A stretch of DNA of 64,000 nt, taken from NCBI GenBank assembly GCA_037974665.1, contig CM075765.1:11267501-11331500 (forward strand), written 5' to 3'. The position numbers and the translations under genes were made by a program. Positions 46,594-58,376 of the stretch are shown in pieces. The notes below the pieces were generated by a model that searched no databases, had not been told where the DNA came from, and was given only the letters and a program-made list of their open reading frames with translations. The stretch comes from Ehretia macrophylla (Eukaryota > Streptophyta > Magnoliopsida > Boraginales > Ehretiaceae). Numbering within the stretch: the first letter of the stretch is position 1; each line of letters begins with the position of its first letter.

Positions 46594-47051
46594 GTGATGG
46601 CACATAGAGGTAGGCCTAGACAATGGGGGAATTGGTCATGGTATCGTGCTGACTTTGCATCGAGTTCCTCACCTAAATTATCACAATCTTGTGACCCCAC
46701 CATATTGATCCGTTCCCTTGGATTGCCACATGACCTAGATGGCATGCACATGCATGATGATGACATGGATATTGGTGGCACACTCAGCAGCCACCTTGGT
46801 GATCCTACCCATTAGAGTCCTCTACTCGTGTTGAGGGTACGGTAGATTGGCAGGGGTTTAGATCTCATTCTTTTGAGGCATATATAACATGGCTGACTGA
46901 TGGCTGCACACATCTTCAGCTGTTCAATAATGGATATAACTGTTATATAGTTTTAAAACATACAAGTATAACATATTTTCTATAAGCTATTACAATGGTT
47001 ATTAATTTATGATTCATTTGTTCACATATTTGTACCATCTGGGGCCATGGG
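46594..47051 (+). pseudogene. CACTA F accessory protein, 5' part
   Basis: The frame MAHRGRPRQWGNWSWY (ATG at 46597) runs to 46815. Beyond a stop it gives a piece like AYITWLTDGCTHLQLFNNGY (about 46875-46940), typical of plant CACTA Transposase_24-type proteins. An AT-rich, probably intronic stretch follows, and chromovirus E interrupts at 47052. Confidence 0.55.
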
Positions 47052-49358
47052 TGTAATACCCGAGCCCGGAATGTGAATTTTCTTGTTTATTATTTTGGAA
47101 ATTATATTTCCTTAAATTCTGTGTGAATTAATTGTTACTTTCTCGCTGTCGCAACGTGTATTGCATTTAAGGAGCGATAGCTAGAGAACGATTTCTAGTC
47201 CTCAGCAAATAGTGAAACTAGTATTTAGATGACTTAAATTTTATATTTTAATTGTTGCTAGCTTTAATTGATCTTTCCCTAGCTAAAATGGCTTTAAAAC
47301 GCACAAAATAAGGCCTTTGACCAAGTCTTAAGTTGTTTGACCTAGCCTTGACCAACTTTGACCTAACTTAACACCTTATAAGCTAAACCAAAGCAAAATA
47401 AAAAAAAATGCAGCTGAAATCAGTGAGGTGCAGGCCGTGAGTTCCAAGAGAGAAAAAAAAAGATTTCAACTTCCAATCATTCAATCTTCACGTGAGCTCG
47501 TGCGGGGTGATTTCCGAGGAAACTAGCGTTGTTTTCCTAGCGACTAGGAGTACCTGAGGTGAGGGAAGCATGTTATTTGGGCATTTAAATGTTATGTATA
47601 TTAACTTTGTCAATTTTGAGATTTGTCCGTAGATCGTTATTTAAAGCGATTTGATGCTTCTAGAATGTTCCTTGGCATTTGTAGAACATGTATTTATAGC
47701 TTTGTAACATTTTCTGCGGTTAAATGTTGTGATTGCAAATTAAATTGTCAATTAAATAGTGTTTTGTGAATAGTAAAACCTTGAAACGTTGAAGTTGCGC
47801 TGTTATGTTTTCTGTTGATGTAGAAATGTGCTAGGTACGCTAGAATGCTAAAATGTGTGGTTTTTTTGGGTTGCGTAGTGGAAAAAACGAGAATTATGCC
47901 TTTGGGAAAGTCGGGGTCGTTTTGGTCGACTTTAGCATTTTCTCGTTTTGTGTGTTGGCATTGCTTCGGGAAGCCATGGAAGCACTTTTGGTGCGATTAT
48001 GGCGTTGGTTGGGTGTTTGGTTGTTATAGTTGTAGTTCAAACGAGAAAGGGAGAAATCGGGGCTTTGCGCGAGTTCTAGGGTAAAGTAAGGTTTCGGGGT
48101 CTTTAGACGTGCCTTATGGTGACCTAGGAGGGTTGGCGAAGTCGGTTTCCAGAACTCGTGGCTCGTTTGGAAATGGTAGCGTTTTGATAGTTGGGGCCAA
48201 TTTGTGTTTTGCTTGTTTTCTTGACTTTATGCCTATAGAATGCTTAGAATTACTTGAAATACTTGTTTGAGTTGTTTTGGATTGAATTGCTTATCAATTG
48301 CTGCTATTGCGTGCGAGAGTAACCTACTTTGTTATTCTCTCACGTGTGGCTTTATCGCTTGTTTATCGCCTTGTATCGAGTCTTGCATTGCATAGTATCT
48401 CGCGCGTAAGTGATGGGCCTCTCTGGGTAGCCTTGGGTTGCCAGTGTTGGTTGCTCTAGCTCCGCTGCTATTCCCTTTCCCGCTTGGGTTGCCTCCAGGG
48501 AGATTTGGGTCGTAGGTTGATGGATACTTCCGGGGTATTCCAAACTGGTGTTATAAGGTGGTTTGGGCCGGCGCGTCGTCATCGAATTCGTGTTTGAAGG
48601 TTGCTCGTGAAAAGAGTATCGTATCCTTTGAATGAGTGTTTGCAGCTTTAAATACTTGCCTTGCTTTATTGTTGGCTTTGGTTGTATCTCTATATGATTT
48701 GTATGTATTGCTTGGCTAATTGCATTGCATACTCCTCTCATCTCCGACCTTGAGACCAATTGCCCTCGCTGAGCAATAGTTTTTGCTCATTCCTCTCTAT
48801 ACTATATTTTTACAGGAGTAGTTGAAGCAGACCCTCTTGAGGTAATTGAGGAGGAGGAACAGGTGGAGGTGTTTCCGTGATTGCACTTCTCTGCTTTGCT
48901 GGTGGTTGGTTGCCAGATTTTTGTGCGAGCCTTGCATGATATGTATATTGCTTGGATGTCGTTTAATTTGAGGCTTGTAGCCTTGTATGTATTTTCTAGT
49001 TTGAGGCTTGTAGCCTTGTATGTATTTTCTAGTTTGAGGCCTCTACGGTCTTATGTTGTATAAGTTGAAAGAATGTAAAGTTGTAAACTTATACCTTGTG
49101 ACTAGTAAAGAAATGCATGCTAATGGAATTGATTAGTGGCATAAATACTTGTGTAGTATGCATATCATTTTGGTTTGGAAAGTTGGATAATAAGAAATGT
49201 ATGTTTTTAAAGAAAGTTGGCTTGTTTTGATTATTATATGGCTTTCGCAAGTGTTATATTGATTTTAGGGTTTTCGGATCGTCCGCGGTACAGAGGAGAC
49301 TCCGTCCGTGTGTCGGGTCCGAGCTTGGTCTTTTGCGGGGTCGGGCCGGGGCGTGACA
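47052..49358 (+). repeat. 5' LTR of element E (2307 bp)
   Basis: It matches 54299-56576 along its whole length. It contains a 33-bp tandem duplication (48968-49033) that is single in the 3' LTR. Confidence 0.95.
48968..49033. repeat. 33-bp tandem duplication specific to the 5' LTR of element E
   Basis: The unit starting ttgaggcttgtagcc is present at 48968-49000 and again at 49001-49033. The 3' LTR has it once (about 56218-56251), so it arose after insertion or differs by template switching. Confidence 0.93.
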
Positions 49359-49366
49359 TCTTTAGG

Positions 49367-49378
49367 TGGTATCAGAGC
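49367..49378 (+). promoter_or_regulatory. Primer-binding site of element E
   Basis: tggtatcagagc, complementary to the 3' end of initiator tRNA-Met, eight bases after the 5' LTR. Confidence 0.9.
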
Positions 49379-49671
49379 ATGATAGTCTTGCATGAGCCGG
49401 GATATGATTCTCGGTTTGTGGGGTAAAGGTCTAAAATGCTAAAGTGTTTATGTATGATTGCTAAGTGAAAAGGAAAATGTTATAACATGACTTTGTGAAC
49501 TTGGAATGTTTATGTGTTTAAGTGAAATAGTTTGGCAAGTTGAACTTGTCTTATGTGAATTGTGTGATAGAATATTGGATTGTTATTGACTTGAGTGTTA
49601 TCTAATCTTATGTGCTATATTTCTGTCTATAAACTGCTTTTAAATGTTGCCAGCTATTGTGAGTTACTACT

Positions 49672-51149
49672 ATGCCGCCACGTCGTGGTACTCAAGGTAT
49701 AGGATCAGATGAAGAGGCAGCAGAACAGGGTTAGCAGCCGTTGCCTGAGCAGTTTATGGCTACTATGACTACCGCAGTAGACCGGATCACACAGGTGCTG
49801 CATGAGCAGAGGCAGGACAGGAATAATCCCCAAGGAAATCAAGCTAATCCTGGTGGACAGGGGTACATAGTTGAGAATAATCAGTTAGAGAAATTTCTGA
49901 GGCACGAGCCGGGAAAGTTCTTCGGAGAGCCGGATGATGAGGCGGCTGAGAGATGGATTAATCGAGTTGAGAAGATTTTCACCGCGTTGAGGTATACTGA
50001 TGAGGCAAGAATAGACTATGCGTCATTCTTATTTGAGGGTGATGCAGAGCAGTGGTGGAATACTGTCAGATTGAGGTGGGATTGTGAGGATGTTCCACAC
50101 TTATGGGATGATTTTGTAAGTGAGTTTCGGGATAAGTATATTCCCGAGATGGCTATGGAAAGGAGGGAAGATGAGTTTGTGGCCCTGAAACAGGGAAATA
50201 TGACTGTTGCTTAGTACGAGGCTAGGTTTGTTAGCCTTCGAGGTATATGCCCGAGTTGGTATAGCCGGCTAGGAGGATGATTCATAGGTTTGTCCGTGGG
50301 CTGAGAATGGACATACAGTTGCATTTGACTGGGCAGACCTACACTACTTTTCCCGAGGCATTTCAGGCAGCCTCGAAGTTTGAGAAACGGAAGGCTGAGA
50401 TGATAGCTGAGAGCAGTCAGCCGAGTAAGAAGCAGTATTTGGGCCAGAGCAGCCAAAGTCAGCCGAGGCAGTATCAGTCTTCTACACAGGTTCCTCAGCA
50501 GTGTCCGTATCAGCCACAACAACAGTATCAGGCTAGGCCAGCTGTGACTAGACCTCAGCAGGGAGGTACAGTTCCTACCCCTGCCAGAGCCCCAGCACCT
50601 ACGGGAAACACTGTAGTTAGGCAAAATCAGCAGTGTAATTATTGTAATCGGTCAGGGCATATTGAGGCTAACTGCTGGAGGAAGAGTGGTAAATGTACGG
50701 GTTATGGCAGTGATGATCACAGGGTGAGAGATTGCCCTAAGTATAACAATGTTCAGGGCCGTGGTGGAGGCCAAGGTGTTCAGAATAGGGCTGTAGGTGC
50801 ACGTCCAGCACAGAGAGTTCAGGCTAGGGTCTTTGCACTGGATGCAGAGGAGCTACCCGATACTACAACTATAGTGGAAGGTACCTTTCTTCTTAATACT
50901 CAGCCAGTTAAAGTTTTGATTGATCCTGGAGCTACACATTCGTTTATAACTCCTGCATGTGCACGATCTGTGAATGTTTGCATTGATAAATTGCCTCATG
51001 AAGTTGAAGTTAGTACTCCTTTGGGTGCAAAATTTGTTACTGAGTCTATTTGCAAATCTTGTGATATATGTATTGAGAACCATAAATTTCCTGCTGATTT
51101 AATTATATTGCCATTCTGTGACTTTGAAATCATTTTGGGAATGGACTAG
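49672..51149 (+). pseudogene. gag: Element E gag and protease
   Basis: The start is ATG at 49672 (MPPRRGTQGIGSDEEA). The capsid region shows KFFGEPDDEAAERWINRVEK and EGDAEQWWNTV, typical of Retrotrans_gag. After a frameshift near 50240 the frame continues from 50241 (IHRFVRGLRMDIQLHLT), through a Gln/Pro-rich linker, to a CCHC knuckle CNYCNRSGHIEANC and a second, degenerate one. The protease has VLIDPGATHSFI. Stops: TAG at 49732, 50212 and 50262, and TAG at 51147 just after GMD (where a Trp is expected). Gag would assemble particles and bind the RNA. Confidence 0.92.
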
Positions 51150-54100
51150 TTAGGAAAGTATTATGCTCAGTTGGATTGTAGAACAAAGGTCGTTTATCTT
51201 AAGGTTCCTGACCTACCGGTACTAGAGATTGTTGGGAACTGTAGGGCTGCCCACATTCCACTTTTATCAGCGATCAAGACTTCTAAGTTGTTGAATAGGG
51301 GTTGTGAAGCTTACTTAGCCTATCTGATCAATCAGCCTGCTGATAAGTTGAGTTTGAATGAGGTTCCGATTGTTAGAGACTTCCCTGGTGTATTTCCCGA
51401 GGAATTACTGGGTTTACCACTAGATAGGGAGATTGAGTTCGTGATTGATCTTGTGCCAGGCACTGCGCCAATTTCTAGGAGTCCTTATAGAATGGCATCG
51501 GTTGAACTTCAAGAGTTAAAAATTCAGCTTCAGAACTTGCTTGAGAAAGGGTTTATACAACCTAGTTCTTCGCCGTGGGGTGCGCCTGTGTTGTTTGTGA
51601 GAAAGAAAGACGGTACGCTACGGTTATGCATTGATTACAGGGGACTTAATCAAGTCACGATTAAGAACAAATACCCCTTGCCGTTGATTGAAGAATTGTT
51701 TGACCAGCTGCAGGGTGCGAGTGTTTACTCCAAATTTGACTTGAGGCAGGGTTACTATCAACTTAGAATTCGGAGTGACGATATACCAAAGACGGCATTC
51801 AGGACTAGATATGGCCACTATGAATTTGTTGTTTTGCCGTTTGGTTTGACGAATGCACCAGCCGCATTCATGGACTTGATGCAGAGGGTTTTTCGGCCTT
51901 ACCTTGATCAGTTTGTTGTGATCTTTATTGACGACATTTTAGTGTATTCGAAGAACGAGGCTGAACATGAGCAACACTTGAGGATTGTGCTTCAGACTTT
52001 GCAGGAAAACAAGCTTTTTGCTAAATTTAGCAAGTGTGAGTTCTGGTTGAATCAGATATCTTTTCTAAGCCATATCATTTCAAATCGAGGAATTTTAGTG
52101 GACCCAGCTAAGATTGAAGTTGTTTCACCTTGGAAGAGACCTGAGACGGTGTCAGAGATTCGAAGTTTTCTTGGATTGGCAGGTTACTACCGAAGATTTG
52201 TTAAAGACTTTTCCAAAATTTCTGGACCTTTGAGCCAGTTGACTCGGAAGAAAGTTGCTTACAACTGGGATGCTAAATGTGAATCCAGTTTCCAAGAATT
52301 GAAGAAGAGACTAACTACAGCTCCTATACTAGCTTTACCTGAGGGAACAGAGAACTTCGTTGTCTACAGTGATGCATCTAAAGAAGGATTGGGCTGTGTT
52401 TTAATGCAGAATGGTAAGGTGATTGCCTATGCTTCTAGGAAATTGAAACCTTATGAAGTCAATTACCCTACACATGATCTTGAGTTAGCTGCGGTTGTGT
52501 TTGCATTGAAGAAGTGGCGTCATTACTTGTGGGGTTGCAGATTTGAAATATTTACTGACCACAAGAGTCTCAAGTATTTGTTTTCACAGAAGGATCTAAA
52601 TATGAGGCAGCGGAGATGGCTAGAGCTATTGGGTGGTTATAACTGTTCTATTAACTATGTGCCAGGTAAGGCAAATGTTGTTGCTGATGCTTTGAGCCGA
52701 AAGGCTACTGTTGCAAGCTTGATTATCAAGGACTGGGAGACTTTGGAAGAAATTTGTTCATGAAAGCCAGAAGCTACTGAGGTAGGGATTCGATTTGCTA
52801 GTTAACAGATTCAGTCAGGGTTGCTGGCACAGATCAGAGAGGCTCAGAAGACTGATCCTCACATCTTGAAGATCCAAGAAAAATCAAAAGGGGGAGAGTC
52901 GGACTTTAAATTACATGCAGATGGAATCTTCAGATTCAGGGATAGAGTATGTGTTCCTGATGATCCGACTTTGAAGAATGAGATCCTGTCCGAGGCACAT
53001 AATTCGAGGTACACGATTCACCCGGGCAGTACAAAGATGTATAGAGATTTGAAACAACACTTCTGGTGGAACAATATGAAGAGGGAGATTGCTGGGTTTG
53101 TATCCAGATGTTTTACTTGTCAGAGGGTTAAAGTTGAGCATCAGAGGCCAGCCGGACTTCTACAGCCGTTGTCGATTCCGCAATAGAAGTGGGTACATAT
53201 AACAATGGACCTTGTAACCGATCTTCCTAGATCTCTGAGAGGATGTGATTCTGTTTGGGTTGTTGTGGACCGCTTGACTAAAGTTATGCATTTTATTCCC
53301 GTGAACAAACAGGATAGCCTTGATAAGTTAGCTGAACTTTATGCTGCTAATATTGTGAGATTGCATGGTGTGCCACAGAGTATAGTGTCAGATAGGGATC
53401 CCAGATTCAGATCTCGTTTTTGGCAGAAGTTGCAAGAGGCCATGGGAACTAAGTTGAGCTTCAGTACTGCATATCGTCCACAAACTGATGGCCAGTCTGA
53501 GAGAACTATCAGGATCTTGGAAGACATGCTTCGGGCATGTGTGCTTGACTTTGGGAAGAATTGGGAGAATTTTTTGCCTTTAGCGGAGTTCGCCTACAAC
53601 AATAGTTATCAATCTACTATAGGTATGGCTCCCTACGAGGCGTTGTATGGTCGGAAATGCAGATCCCCGTTATATTGGGAAGAGGTTGGAGAGATGAGAA
53701 CAGTTGATCCGACTGTGTTACCTGAGATGATTAAAATGGTAGATAATGTTCACCTTATTCGCCAGTGTATGCTTACAGCTCAGAGTCGTCAGAAGAGTTA
53801 TGCGGATAAGCACCGTCGGGATCTTGAGTTTGATTTGGGAGATTGGGTGTTTCTTAAGATTTCTCCACGGAAGGGATTGATTCGGCACGGTAAGAGCGGG
53901 AAGCTTAGTCCCAGGTATGTGGGTCCGTATGAGATCACGGAAAAGGTAGGTCCTTTGGCTTATCGATTAGCTTTGCCTCTGAGCTTGTCGAGACTGCACG
54001 ATGTGTTCCACGTGTCTATGTTAAAGAAGTATCATCCAGACCCTTCATATGTACTTGAACCAGAGCCTTTGCAGATTGAAGAAAAGTTGTCTTATGAAGA

Positions 54101-54287
54101 GAAACCGATTAGAATTGTGGATCGGAAGATTCAGGAGCTTCGCAGAAAGAGTATTCCGTTAGTAAAGGTTCTGTGGAATCATCATGGGTTTGAGGAAGCA
54201 ACTTGGGAAAGAGAGGACAAGGTTCGGGATCAGTATCCGGAGTTGTTTGTTGACCAGGTAGGAATTGCGTGGGCGCAATTGTTTTAA
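51150..54287 (+). pseudogene. pol: Element E pol (RT, RNase H, integrase, chromodomain)
   Basis: One frame covers the whole region. Reverse transcriptase is intact over 51171-52760, with [23 protein letters not shown] and the catalytic FIDD (about 51926). RNase H has [15 protein letters not shown] and ends at VADALSRKA. Integrase starts with a zinc region (TIHPGSTKMY, CFTCQRVK). Its core has MDLVTDLP, SDRDPRFRSRFW and GQSERTIRILED. A C-terminal chromodomain (about 54100-54250, ending EEATWEREDKVRDQYPELF) would target integration to chromatin. Stops: TGA 52761, TAA 52803, TAG 53184. The enzyme residues are otherwise conserved. Confidence 0.94.
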
Positions 54288-54298
54288 CGGGGAGAGGG
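54286..54298 (+). promoter_or_regulatory. Polypurine tract of element E
   Basis: aacggggagaggg lies directly before the TG of the 3' LTR. Confidence 0.85.
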
Positions 54299-56576
54299 TG
54301 TAATACCCGAGCCCGGAATGTGAATTTTCTTGTTTATTATTTTGAAAATTATATTTCCTTAAATTCTTTGTGAATTAATTGTTACTTTCTCGCTGTTGCA
54401 ACGTGCATTGCATTTAAGGAGCAATAGCTAGAGAACGATTTCTAGTCCTCAGCAAATAGTGAAACTAGTATTTAGATGACTTAAATTTTATATTTTAATT
54501 GTTGCTAGCTTTAATTGATATTTCCCTAGCTAAAATGGCTTTAAAACGCACAAAATAAGGCCTTTGACCAAGTCTTAAGTTGTTTGACCTAGCCTTGACC
54601 AACTTTGACCTAACTTAACACCTTATAAGCTAAACCAAAGCAAAATAAAAAAAAATGCAGCTGAAAACAGTGAGGTGCAGGCCGTGAGTTCCAAGAGAGA
54701 AAAAAAAAAAGATTTCAACTTCCAATCATTCAATCTTCGCGTGAGCTCGTGCGGGGTGATTTTCGAGGCAACTAGCGTTGTTTTCCTAGCGACTAGGAGT
54801 ACCTGAGGTGAGGGAAGCATGTTATTTGCGCATTTAAACGTTATGTATGTTAACTTTGTCAATTTTGAGATTTGTCCGTAGATCGTTATTTAAAGCGATT
54901 TGATGCTTCTAGAATGTTCCTTGGCATTTGTAGAACATGTATTTATAGCTTTGTAACATTTTCTGCGGTTAAATGTTGTGATTGCAAATTAAATTGTCAA
55001 TTGAATAGTGTTTTGTGAATAGTAAAACCTTGAAACGTTGAAGTGGCACTGTTATGTTTTCTGTTGATGTAGAAATGTGCTAGGTACGCTAGAATGCTAA
55101 AATGTGTGGTTTGTTTGGGTTGCGTAGTGGAAAAAACGAGAATTATGCCTTTGGAAAAGTCGGGGTCGTTTTGGTCGACTTTAGCATTTTCTCGTTTTGC
55201 GTGTTGGTATTGCTTCGGGAAGCCATGGAAGCACTTTTGGTGCAATTATGGCGTTGGTTGGGTGTTTGGTTATTATAGTTGTAGTTCAAACGAGAAAGGG
55301 GGAAATCGGGGCTTTGTGCAAGTTCTAGGGTAAAGTAAGGTTTCGGGGTCTTTAGACGTGCCTTATGGTGACCTAGGAGGGTTGGCGAAGTCGGTTTCCA
55401 GAACTCGTGGCTCGTTTGGAAATGGTAGCATTTTGATAGTTGGGGCCGATTTGTGTTTTGCTTGTTTTCTTGACTTTATGCCTATAGAATGCTTAGAATT
55501 ACTTGAAATACTTGTTTGAGTTGTTTTGGATTGAATTGCTTATCAATTGCTGCTATTGCGTGCGAGAGTAACCTACTTTGTTATTCTCCCACGTGTGGCT
55601 TTATCGCTTGTTTATCGTCTTGTATCGAGTCTTGCATTGCATAGTATCTCGCGCGTGAGTGATGGGCCTCTCTGGGTAGCCTTGGGTTGCCAGTGTTGGT
55701 TGCTCTAGCTCCGCTGCTATTCCCTTTCTCGCTTGGGTTGCCTCCCAGGGAGATTTGGGTCGTAGGTTGATGGATACTTCCGGGGTATTCCAAACTGGTG
55801 TTATAAGGTGGTTTGGGCCGGCGCGTCGTCATCGAATTCGTGTTTGAAGGTTGCTCGTGAAAAGAGTATCGTATCCTTTGAATGAGTGTTTGCAGCTTTA
55901 AATACTTGCCTTGCTTTATTGTTGGCTTTGGTTGTATCTCTATATGATTTGTATGTATTGCTTGGCTAATTGCATTGCATACTCCTCTCATCTCCGACCT
56001 TGAGACCAATTGCCCTCGCTGAGCAATAGTTTTTGTTCATTCCTCTCTATACTATATTTTTACAGGAGTAGTTGAAGCAGACCCTCTTGAGGTAATTGAG
56101 GAGGAGGAACAGGTGGAGGTGTTTCCATGATTGCACTTCTCTGCTTTGCTGGTGGTTGGTTGCCAGATTTTTGTGCGAGCCTTGCATGATATGTATATTG
56201 CTTGGATGTCGTTTAATTTTGAGGCTTGTAGCCTTGTATGTATTTTCTAGTTTGAGGCCTCTATGGTCTTATGTTGTATAAGTTGAAAGAATGTAAAGTT
56301 GTAAACTTATACCTTGTGACTAGTAAAGAAATGCATGCTAATGGAATTGATTAGTGGCATAAATACTTGTGTAGTATGCATATTATTTTGGTTTGGAAAG
56401 TTGGATAATAAGAAATGTATGTTTTTAAAGAAAGTTGGCTTGTTTTGATTATTATATGGATTTCGCAAGTGTTATATTGATTTTAGGGTTTTCGGATCGT
56501 CCGCGGTACAGAGGAGACTCCGTCCGTGTGTCGGATCCGGGCTTAGTCTTTTGCGGGGTCGGACCGAGGCGTGACA
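54299..56576 (+). repeat. 3' LTR of element E (2278 bp)
   Basis: It starts TGTAATACC after the polypurine tract and ends GGCGTGACA. It differs from the 5' LTR mainly by scattered transitions and the single copy of the 33-bp unit. Confidence 0.95.
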
Positions 56577-57850
56577 ATTGGAGAGTTGAAAAACATTTTT
56601 AATGAGAGATACACTCAATTATTAGGGTCATATAAAGAAATTCCCACTAACGTCAAGGCACGATGGTTTTGTTCATTTGAGGGGTATATTTTAGCTAATT
56701 CAATTAATGTTAATTATTAGATATGTATTGTCCTTTACTAACTTGTGATTTATAATCAATTGATATTGACTGTGTTTTTCTCCATTGTGTTGAAGAAAGA
56801 ATATAAGTGGACCCCTGTGAATGTCACGTACGCCATGAAGAGACTATTTCATACTAAATGTGGTGATAGGGTAAGCAGTCTTTTATAGGTCATAAACGAG
56901 GACAAGAGGCCAGATTAGCCATCCGATGCCATATGGGCAGTGCTGAAAGAATAAAGGCAGTTGAACTCTTCATCAATTCACTGTGCAGAATCCACCCGCT
57001 TTCTTAAGATTAAGAGGCGACTGGTTCGCAGTAGTTCGCTTAATTTTTACACACATAAAATTATTCCAGTTATTTGTTCTAAATTATTATTGTTTGTAAA
57101 TTTGTACTAAAGAATGAGAAATACAACAGGATGGACAATGAGACAGGTAAGTCCCCCATCCTCTTATAGAGGTAAGGTCTAAGTCCCTATTTATTTTTGT
57201 ATTCTTACTTTTTTGGTATCATCAATAAAACTTCGGAGGAAAGTATCCACCTTCTACAAACAAAAAAAAAAAGTAAAAAAAGGAGAAATACAGCAGGCTA
57301 ATGTCTAGAGCTCTGGTATTCGATTCCTAGTGCATCGTACTCTGATTTGAAGGCACAAACAACCATAGTAAGTTTTTAGAATATTATATTCATATATAAA
57401 TGAATTCATTTTAATGTGATGATGATATATAATCAATTTGAAATTTGTGTTTACAAGAGACATATTATGAGTCGATCTATTTAATTGTATTTCGACCCAA
57501 GTTGATCCTTCTTCACTGCCTATTAATCACGATAAGATATTTTATGAGGCTGCTGGTGAGGCGAGGAAAGGGTACGTGTATGGACAAAGTTCACAAGGGA
57601 TTAGGATAGGTGCAACATTGCACGATGTTCTGCGAATTAAATTGTCGCCAACCTCATCTAGCAAGATGCGAAAATGATGTAACTGATCAAGCCATAAAGA
57701 AACTTTTAGCGTGAGCCTGACTAGCAATAGTAATAACATTATAGGATAAAGTTGCAACAACAATAATGCATGTAGCAAATGAGGCTCATGCAACAACAAC
57801 ATTAAGAGCAGATGATGCCGATGTAGCGGGAAATCACTTCAGTTAAGGAC
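56577..57850 (+). pseudogene. CACTA F accessory protein, 3' part
   Basis: Pieces: IGELKNIFNERYTQLLGSYK and VKARWFCSFEGY (56577-56695); after a likely intron, EYKWTPVNVTYAMKRLFHTK (56797-56860); then FYEAAGEARKGYVYGQSSQG (57541-57600). These match the order of Transposase_24-type proteins of plant CACTA elements, with the GYVYG-like motif near the C-terminus. Several stops break it. A retroposed fragment (57132-57282) lies between pieces. Confidence 0.55.
57132..57282 (+). mobile_element. Short retroposed fragment with A-tail and 15-bp target duplication
   Basis: The 15-mers gagaaatacaacagg (57117-57131) and gagaaatacagcagg (57283-57297) flank 151 bp. The insert has an AATAAA about 30 nt before an A-rich tail (57262-57282). 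This is the signature of LINE-mediated retroposition: a 5'-truncated LINE, a SINE piece or a processed transcript. Confidence 0.75.
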
Positions 57851-58376
57851 TTTATACATTAGTCTCAGCTTGGGCAATAGGACGTGGATCAATTGGAGGG
57901 TTAAGCATTAGGTTTTTTTCAATTTAAAAAAAAAATGTCAATTTTGTATTAAATATTCAATATTTTAATTTTATTCCCATATTTATTGAATCAATTGGAG
58001 GGTTAAGCATTAGGTTTTTTATTTCAATTTCAAATAATGTCATTTTTTGTAATAAATTTTAAATATTTTTAATTTTTCCCAATTTATTGAATAAATAATT
58101 TTTGCAATAAATTCCTTTTTAAATTTTATTTATTAATATTGTAATGTAAATAATTAAAAAATCAAAACACTTTTGGCGAAAAGGCAATGAAATTGCATCA
58201 GTTTATTTCATATTATATTAAAAAATTTAAAACATCAGCGACGAATAGCTATAGAATTATATTTATGTAATTTTTAATTTAGTGATGGATTTTTTCATCG
58301 CCATGGCCACTGATAGGCGATGGCTCTTGGATCACCAGCAAAGTTATCATCGACATGTGTTGTTTTGCTGGTGGTG
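57851..58376 (+). other. 3' non-coding and subterminal region of CACTA F
   Basis: AT-rich sequence, with a repeated block (agggttaagcattaggttttt at about 57898 and 57998), then GC-richer catcgcc/ggcgatgg words close to the terminus at 58376. Confidence 0.5.

Larger units (their letters stand above)
47052..56576 (+). mobile_element. Chromodomain Ty3/gypsy retrotransposon E (Del/Tekay type), structurally complete
   Basis: 5' LTR 47052-49358, primer site 49367-49378, gag-pol 49672-54287, polypurine tract 54286-54298, 3' LTR 54299-56576. LTRs start TGTAATACCCGAGCCCGG and end GGCGTGACA. The flanking 5-mers are atggg (47047-47051) and attgg (56577-56581), four of five identical. Pol order (RT, RNase H, integrase, chromodomain) defines the chromovirus branch. 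The LTRs are highly similar, so insertion is relatively recent. About seven stops and one frameshift inactivate the coding frame. Confidence 0.95.
46578..58376 (+). mobile_element. CACTA transposon remnant F, split by chromovirus E
   Basis: The left part (46578-47051) and the right part (56577-58376) encode successive pieces of a CACTA accessory (Transposase_24-type) protein. The right end, tgttttgctggtggtg at 58376, reads CACCACCAGCAAAAC on the minus strand, a mutated CACTA terminus that abuts element H. Subterminal catcgcc/ggcgatgg words occur at 58280-58340. The left end and the TNP2 gene are missing, apparently lost at the LINE D junction. Confidence 0.65.

Noticed and set aside
48352-48759. 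Open frame repeated in both LTRs of element E (also 55581-56009)
   Set aside because: Duplicated only because LTRs are duplicated; no domain and a frame difference between the two.
50211-50624. Minus-strand open frame of 137 codons
   Set aside because: Shadow of the Gln/Pro-rich Gag linker of element E.
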